Source: Fictibacillus phosphorivorans | GTDB taxonomy: Bacteria; Bacillota; Bacilli; Bacillales; Fictibacillaceae | DNA: 64,000 bases | Assembly: GCF_001619875.1 (NCBI RefSeq) | Contig: NZ_LRFC01000038.1 | Span: 496,001 to 560,000 of the forward strand | Reading direction: 5' to 3' | Shown: positions 59,631 through 64,000 of the stretch, in pieces | Layout: each line of letters opens with the position of its first letter | Position numbering within the stretch: position 1 is the first letter of the stretch | Program-made: the position numbers and the translations under genes | The notes under the pieces: model-generated | What the model was told of the DNA's origin: nothing | What the model saw: only the letters and a program-made list of their open reading frames with translations | Database searches by the model: none

Positions 59631-62180
59631 ATGAAGAACATACAAACCGTAAACATATTGAACCATACACATTGGGACCGCGAATGGTATGAAACGTTTG
59701 AAGAGTTTCGCTTCAGACTTCGCAACGGACTCCGCTATACACAGAAACTGTTGAATGAAGGAAAAATAGATAACTTCTTTTTAGACGGACAGACGATTGT
59801 TCTGGATGACTACAAAGAGATCGTAAGTGATGAAGAATATGAACGCCTTCTTGCTTTTATACATGAAGGGAAAATAGAAGTTGGACCTTGGTATCTCTTA
59901 GCAGATGAGTTTCTCGTTTCAGGCGAGTCCATGATTAAGAATCTAGAGATCGGAACAACCGCTGCAAAAAAACTCGGTTCACCATACAACATCGGTTATC
60001 TGCCAGATACGTTCGGACACATCAGCCAGATGCCGCAAATCCTGCAGAATTACGGAATCCATGCAGCTCTTATTTTCCGTGGCGCTGTATCCGACCGTTT
60101 TGAGAACATGTGGGAAGGTGCGGACGGTACAAAGGTGTTTACGATCGTTCTGCCGCTATTTGAAGGGTATTATCAAACATTCCTTAAGTCTAAAGATTTT
60201 GTGGAAAAGACGAAATCTTATTTAGATGGCAATGCTCCTTATTTAACTTCTGGCCATGCACTCATCATGAACGGAGCCGATCATACCTTTACGAGTTCTG
60301 ATGTGGATGAAAGAGTAAAGAAATTGAGTGAAGAGATGCCTGAAATTACGTTTAAGCAAACGTTGATGTCTGAATATGTGAAAATGTTCGCTGGAATGGA
60401 ACCAGAGTCAACCATCTCAGGGGAGCAACGCGATCCATCAAAGATCTTTATACTTCCAGGCGTTTATTCCACAAGATCTTATTTGAAAAATCAAAACCAA
60501 ATGTGTGAAGACCAAGCCGTTGGAATCATGGAATCACTGAATGTTTGGACAAATGGTTCTTCAGATTCTGCAAAATTTATGGAATATGTGTGGAAGCTGA
60601 TCTTACAGAATCAGCCACATGACAGCATCTGCGGATGCAGTGTGGACGCCGTTCACGATGAGATGGAAACACGAACGCAAAAAGTATTGAGCGCGATCAG
60701 TCAGTTTTCAAAAGATATTCTTCACGATGAATTTCCGTTTGAGTACTTGGCCGATTCAGTCGAAAACAGCTATCTATATGTGATTAACAACACACCTGTT
60801 GCGTCACAGTATCCTGTTACAGCAACAATCCGCATTCCGGCGGTAACCGATAAAGGTTCTATCAAATTGTTTCATAACGAAGAGGAAATTGTGTTTGACG
60901 TGTTGAAAAGAGAACGTCGGGAAGAGTTTATCCACCATATTTTAGCTGAGCCTCACTATGGGGATTATGTGATCTATGATGTTTGTTTCCTGCTGCCTTT
61001 TGATGGAGCGGAAATCAAGAAGCTTCGTATTGCTGCGGTGGAGGATGAATCGGTAGTTGTTAGCAGCAGTGAACTTCAGTCGATTCAAAATGAATTTTAT
61101 AAAATAGAGTGGCACGAAGATAGTTTATCCATCACTGACTTAGAAACGGGCGCGACATATAAGGATCAGCACCATTTCACCTCGTCTCTAGATGCTGGAG
61201 ATACGTATAACTATTCTCCGCCATTGAACGAAAACATGAGTAAAGCGGTTATTTCAGGGGTATCTGATATCATAAAAGGCGAGACGTTTCAGTCCGTCAC
61301 AGTAGATTATGAGATGAAATTGCCTGCTTCACTGAACGAAGACCGAACAGGTCCGAATGACGCGGAAACGACAAATACGATGAAAACAATGATTACCCTT
61401 CATAAAGGGAAAAGGTTCATCTATTTTAAAACGAAGATAAACAATACGGCGAAAGATCAAAAGTTAAAAGTTGGATTCTCTACATCAAAAGCCGATATAA
61501 GCTATGCAGATACAGCGTTTGACCTGATCCAACGGGAAACGCTTCGAGATAAGAAATATGATATGCCGAAAAATAAAGAAGCCACCATGAACCAATATCC
61601 AACTCAATCTACAGTGATCGTAAATGAACATCAGCTTCTTCACCGCGGTTTGCAAGAATACGAGGTTGATGAATTCGAAGGAAATGACCACATTTTCTTG
61701 ACGATGATCCGAAGTGTTGGCTGGTTATCGAGACGTGATCTTCGTACGCGCGGAAATGGGGCTGGACCTGGCTTTGAAACACCTGGTGCACAATGTATCG
61801 GTGAGTACGAATTTGAGTACGGGTTGGTTCTAGGCAAGAAAAACATGAGTTTGAACAAAGGGAAATTTTTGCGACAGCATGTGCTGACTCAGCAATCATA
61901 TGTAAAAAAAGAGGATCAAAAGCTATTTAAACTTTCATCAGCAGAGGTTGCTTTCTCCTCATTCATGCTGAAGGAAAAAAATACATTTGATATTCGTCTG
62001 TTCAATCCTTCTGATGAGGATGTGAACACAGAGTTATTTCTTGGTTTTGATCCTGAAGAGCTGTATGAAGTTAATTTTGCAGGGGAAATCCTGTCGAGGG
62101 TAACTGCCGCAAAACAGACAGCCATTACGTTTGGCCCTAAACAAATCAAAACCATTCGTGTAAAAAGGAAAGGCCGGTAA
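59631..62180 (+). CDS. GH38 alpha-mannosidase
   Basis: This 849-residue cytoplasmic GH38 enzyme has zinc/catalytic residues in HTHWDREW (12-19), the nucleophile Asp in GYLPDTFGHISQMPQIL and QPHDSICGCSVDAVHDEMET further on. It differs clearly from the mannosidase at 17157 (HAHDSIGGC there), so they are distant paralogues with separate tasks. It follows the oxidoreductase gene directly, and a kinase-regulator fusion gene comes next. A role on imported alpha-mannosides, for example from N-glycans, is likely. Confidence 0.9.
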   Translation: MKNIQTVNILNHTHWDREWYETFEEFRFRLRNGLRYTQKLLNEGKIDNFFLDGQTIVLDDYKEIVSDEEYERLLAFIHEGKIEVGPWYLLADEFLVSGESMIKNLEIGTTAAKKLGSPYNIGYLPDTFGHISQMPQILQNYGIHAALIFRGAVSDRFENMWEGADGTKVFTIVLPLFEGYYQTFLKSKDFVEKTKSYLDGNAPYLTSGHALIMNGADHTFTSSDVDERVKKLSEEMPEITFKQTLMSEYVKMFAGMEPESTISGEQRDPSKIFILPGVYSTRSYLKNQNQMCEDQAVGIMESLNVWTNGSSDSAKFMEYVWKLILQNQPHDSICGCSVDAVHDEMETRTQKVLSAISQFSKDILHDEFPFEYLADSVENSYLYVINNTPVASQYPVTATIRIPAVTDKGSIKLFHNEEEIVFDVLKRERREEFIHHILAEPHYGDYVIYDVCFLLPFDGAEIKKLRIAAVEDESVVVSSSELQSIQNEFYKIEWHEDSLSITDLETGATYKDQHHFTSSLDAGDTYNYSPPLNENMSKAVISGVSDIIKGETFQSVTVDYEMKLPASLNEDRTGPNDAETTNTMKTMITLHKGKRFIYFKTKINNTAKDQKLKVGFSTSKADISYADTAFDLIQRETLRDKKYDMPKNKEATMNQYPTQSTVIVNEHQLLHRGLQEYEVDEFEGNDHIFLTMIRSVGWLSRRDLRTRGNGAGPGFETPGAQCIGEYEFEYGLVLGKKNMSLNKGKFLRQHVLTQQSYVKKEDQKLFKLSSAEVAFSSFMLKEKNTFDIRLFNPSDEDVNTELFLGFDPEELYEVNFAGEILSRVTAAKQTAITFGPKQIKTIRVKRKGR

Positions 62181-62225
62181 TGAAGGGATCAAATACTCCG
62201 TCCTTAGAAAATGAAGGTGATCAAG

Positions 62226-63911
62226 ATGAGAAAGTTTGTAGCATTTGACATAGGCGGGACATTAATTAAATACGGTGTTATTTCAGAAGATGGGACGTTT
62301 ATTGAAAAATATGAAGTGCCAACAGAGGCGCAGCTTGGTGGCCCCGCGATCGTCCAAAAAGTGAAGCAGTGTGGAGAGCAGCTGATTGAGAAGCATGACA
62401 TAAGCGGGATCTGTATCAGCACCGCGGGTCAAGTAGATTCCAAAGAAGGTGTCATCCTGTTCGCTTCATCGCTGATTCCGAACTACACCGGAACTAAGTT
62501 GAAGCAGGAACTAGAGGAACATTTTAACTTGCCTGTAGAAGTAGAAAACGATGTGAACTGTGCCGGACTTGCGGAGTCTTGGATTGGAACAGGAAAAGAT
62601 TCAAAGAGCTTGTTCTGTCTGACGATTGGTACAGGAATTGGCGGCAGCTACATTTTAGACAACAAGCTTCATACCGGTCACAGCTTTAGCGGTGGTGAGA
62701 TTGGTTACATTCCGATCGAAGGCGGTCAGTTTGAAGAGCTCGCTTCAACTCGTGTTCTGATTAAAAATGTAGCGAGGCGAAAAGAAGCAGCTGAAACGGA
62801 GTTTGATGGCAAGAAGATTTTCGAGTTGGCGCAAAAAGGTGACGAAATATGCATCGAGGAAATCGAGCGCCTTGTGTACTACTTATCAAAAGGTATCGCT
62901 ACAATCGCCTACATGATGAATCCAGAGACGATTATTATCGGCGGAGGCATCACAGCTCAAAAGGATTACCTTCTGCCGTTAATCATGAAACAGCTCGAGA
63001 TCGATGTGATTCCAGCGATTTTAGCGAAGACGAAGATCGAGATCGCCCGCAACTTAAACAATGCAGGCATGGTCGGAGCTTTACGTCATTTCCTGCTGCA
63101 AGAATCTTTGCAGCCTCTAAAGAGTATCACTACAATGATCGAATCGCATCGTCATAAGCTGACGAAACGAGAGCAGATGATCGCAAAATACATTATCACG
63201 AATCTAGAGTCATTCCCGAACAGAACCATCTCAGAGCTGTCGCGTCAGATCGACGTATCAGAAGCAACGATAACACGTTTCTGCCAAAAGCTCGAGTTTG
63301 GCTCCTACAATAAGCTTCGTTTGATGGCAAAAGAAGCTTCAGTCAGCACAAGACTTTTTGAACCATCTGAAAGTCAACATTTAACAGGTGTGAAAGAGAC
63401 GTATGTAAATATGCTCAAAAAATTTGATACGCTTTATGAGATGAAAGATGTAGAAAAAGTTAAGCATCAAGTAGCGAACGCAGAACAAATCTACTTGTAT
63501 GGCGGAAACAAACTCTCTTTTATCGCGGATCAAATGAAATATAAACTGATGAAACTAGGTAAGAGAGCAGACACATTCTCGTCTCCTTATGAGATGGAAC
63601 TTTCGTCATATACAATAAACCAAGACACCTTGGTGATCGGGCTCAGTGCTTCTGGTTATGATTCAGAAGTGGTTAGTATGTTGAGACAGGCGAAGAAGTT
63701 AGGGTGTGAAACGATCGGCGTGACGAGTCAGCAAGATTCTCCGTTATCTGAGGTTTCGAATACGCGTTTACTCATTCCAGCGACAGACGATATCGCGGGT
63801 GATGATAACTCCATTTGCGAGGTATCCGCTTTTTATTTAATGGATGTCATCTTAAAAGAACTGCGCAATGACTATAACGCTGCTGGAAATCATCAAAAAG
63901 AGATTATTTAA
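62226..63911 (+). CDS. ROK sugar kinase fused to RpiR-type HTH-SIS regulator
   Basis: This single chain of about 561 residues joins a ROK kinase (about 1-300: FVAFDIGGTLIKYGVISEDG; VEVENDVNCAGLAESWIGTG; LTIGTGIGGSYILDNKL) to a complete RpiR regulator (about 305-560: HTH in ISELSRQIDVSEATITRFCQ; SIS in EQIYLYGGNKLSFIADQMKY and LVIGLSASGYDSEVVSML). The usual ROK zinc motif (CxCGxxGC) is absent after GGEIGYIP. The kinase catalytic Asp (END) is kept, so it may phosphorylate the sugar and sense the product. ATG 62226 follows AAGGTGATC; 62211 is in frame but lies upstream of that site. No stop or frameshift separates the halves. Confidence 0.9.
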   Translation: MRKFVAFDIGGTLIKYGVISEDGTFIEKYEVPTEAQLGGPAIVQKVKQCGEQLIEKHDISGICISTAGQVDSKEGVILFASSLIPNYTGTKLKQELEEHFNLPVEVENDVNCAGLAESWIGTGKDSKSLFCLTIGTGIGGSYILDNKLHTGHSFSGGEIGYIPIEGGQFEELASTRVLIKNVARRKEAAETEFDGKKIFELAQKGDEICIEEIERLVYYLSKGIATIAYMMNPETIIIGGGITAQKDYLLPLIMKQLEIDVIPAILAKTKIEIARNLNNAGMVGALRHFLLQESLQPLKSITTMIESHRHKLTKREQMIAKYIITNLESFPNRTISELSRQIDVSEATITRFCQKLEFGSYNKLRLMAKEASVSTRLFEPSESQHLTGVKETYVNMLKKFDTLYEMKDVEKVKHQVANAEQIYLYGGNKLSFIADQMKYKLMKLGKRADTFSSPYEMELSSYTINQDTLVIGLSASGYDSEVVSMLRQAKKLGCETIGVTSQQDSPLSEVSNTRLLIPATDDIAGDDNSICEVSAFYLMDVILKELRNDYNAAGNHQKEII

Positions 63912-63924
63912 ACGTGTGTTTTGC
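63907..63924. promoter_or_regulatory. Palindrome-like TTTAAAC-GTGT-GTTTTGC
   Basis: This weaker member of the TTTAAAC-N4-GTTTAAA set overlaps the stop codon of the ROK-RpiR fusion gene. Confidence 0.25.
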
Positions 63925-63979
63925 TCAGTATGGATCATTCTGACGCTGATTGGCCGGTTGGGCAGGATTTAGAGCTGTA

Positions 63980-64000
63980 AAAGAGGGATGAAGTTTGTAA
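63980..64000 (+). other. Possible start of a further gene at the window edge
   Basis: AAAAGAGGG at 63980-63987 is a possible ribosome binding site. ATG 63988 is too close to it and TTG 63995 is better placed. Only a few bases follow, so nothing more can be said. 63912-63979 shows no gene. Confidence 0.2.

Overview
The window looks like a chromosomal segment of a mesophilic, endospore-forming Bacillaceae bacterium. The evidence is a GerA-type spore germinant receptor operon, AGGAGG-like ribosome binding sites, Bacillus-type CcpA cre boxes, an RsbK/RsbM/RsbY stress module as described in the Bacillus cereus group, and a kip/ycs-type 5-oxoprolinase locus. Fictibacillus or a close relative is my guess from gene content, not something I could verify. 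I saw no rRNA, tRNA, CRISPR, phage or intact insertion sequence.

Layout. 1-187: start of a secreted protein. 671-4107: fixABCX electron-bifurcating flavoprotein complex. 4191-7757: gerA-gerB-gerC germinant receptor (minus). 8093-11600: RRNPP-like regulator, small and membrane proteins, a frameshifted lipoprotein and degraded ORFs. 11937-13471: two small genes and pssA. 13834-22888: RpiR regulator, PTS EIIABC, GH38 alpha-mannosidase, GH13_18 phosphorylase and glycerate kinase, which together read as a mannosylglycerate/glucosylglycerate (compatible solute) catabolic locus. 23131-25070: SH3/C39 protein and pxpA. 25466-30273: rsbK, rsbM, rsbY. 30746-35354: deoR-dtnK-pdxA2-gntP, a D-threonate/D-erythronate module. 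35615-41296: a soluble PAS kinase, DUF3189 protein, RsbRD-like protein, drug exporter and YihY protein. 41627-46542: pxpB-pxpC-ycsG-ycsI (minus) and manA. 46911-47879: NERD protein. 48281-51713: nanE-rpiR-nagA-nagB amino sugar operon. 51906-63911: secreted GHL10 glycosidase, sugar ABC transporter, FAD oxidoreductase, second GH38 mannosidase and a ROK kinase fused to an RpiR regulator.

The pathways converge. Two mannosidase loci and ManA feed mannose-6-phosphate to fructose-6-phosphate. NanE/NagA/NagB bring amino sugars to the same point. Glycerate kinase and DtnK/PdxA2 enter glycolysis at phosphoglycerate and DHAP. Several of these operons carry cre boxes, which fits catabolite control.

The most unusual feature is non-coding. 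Fourteen intergenic regions hold arrays of a short motif repeated almost exactly every 21 bp, which is two helical turns. Eight carry GAGCGAAA; of these all but the last (54589-54696) end in a conserved hairpin module, ACGTGT-N13-ACACGTACCGTAAA. Six others carry different motifs at the same or nearly the same period. All lie between genes, in either orientation. I do not recognise this family and it is my main candidate for an undescribed system.
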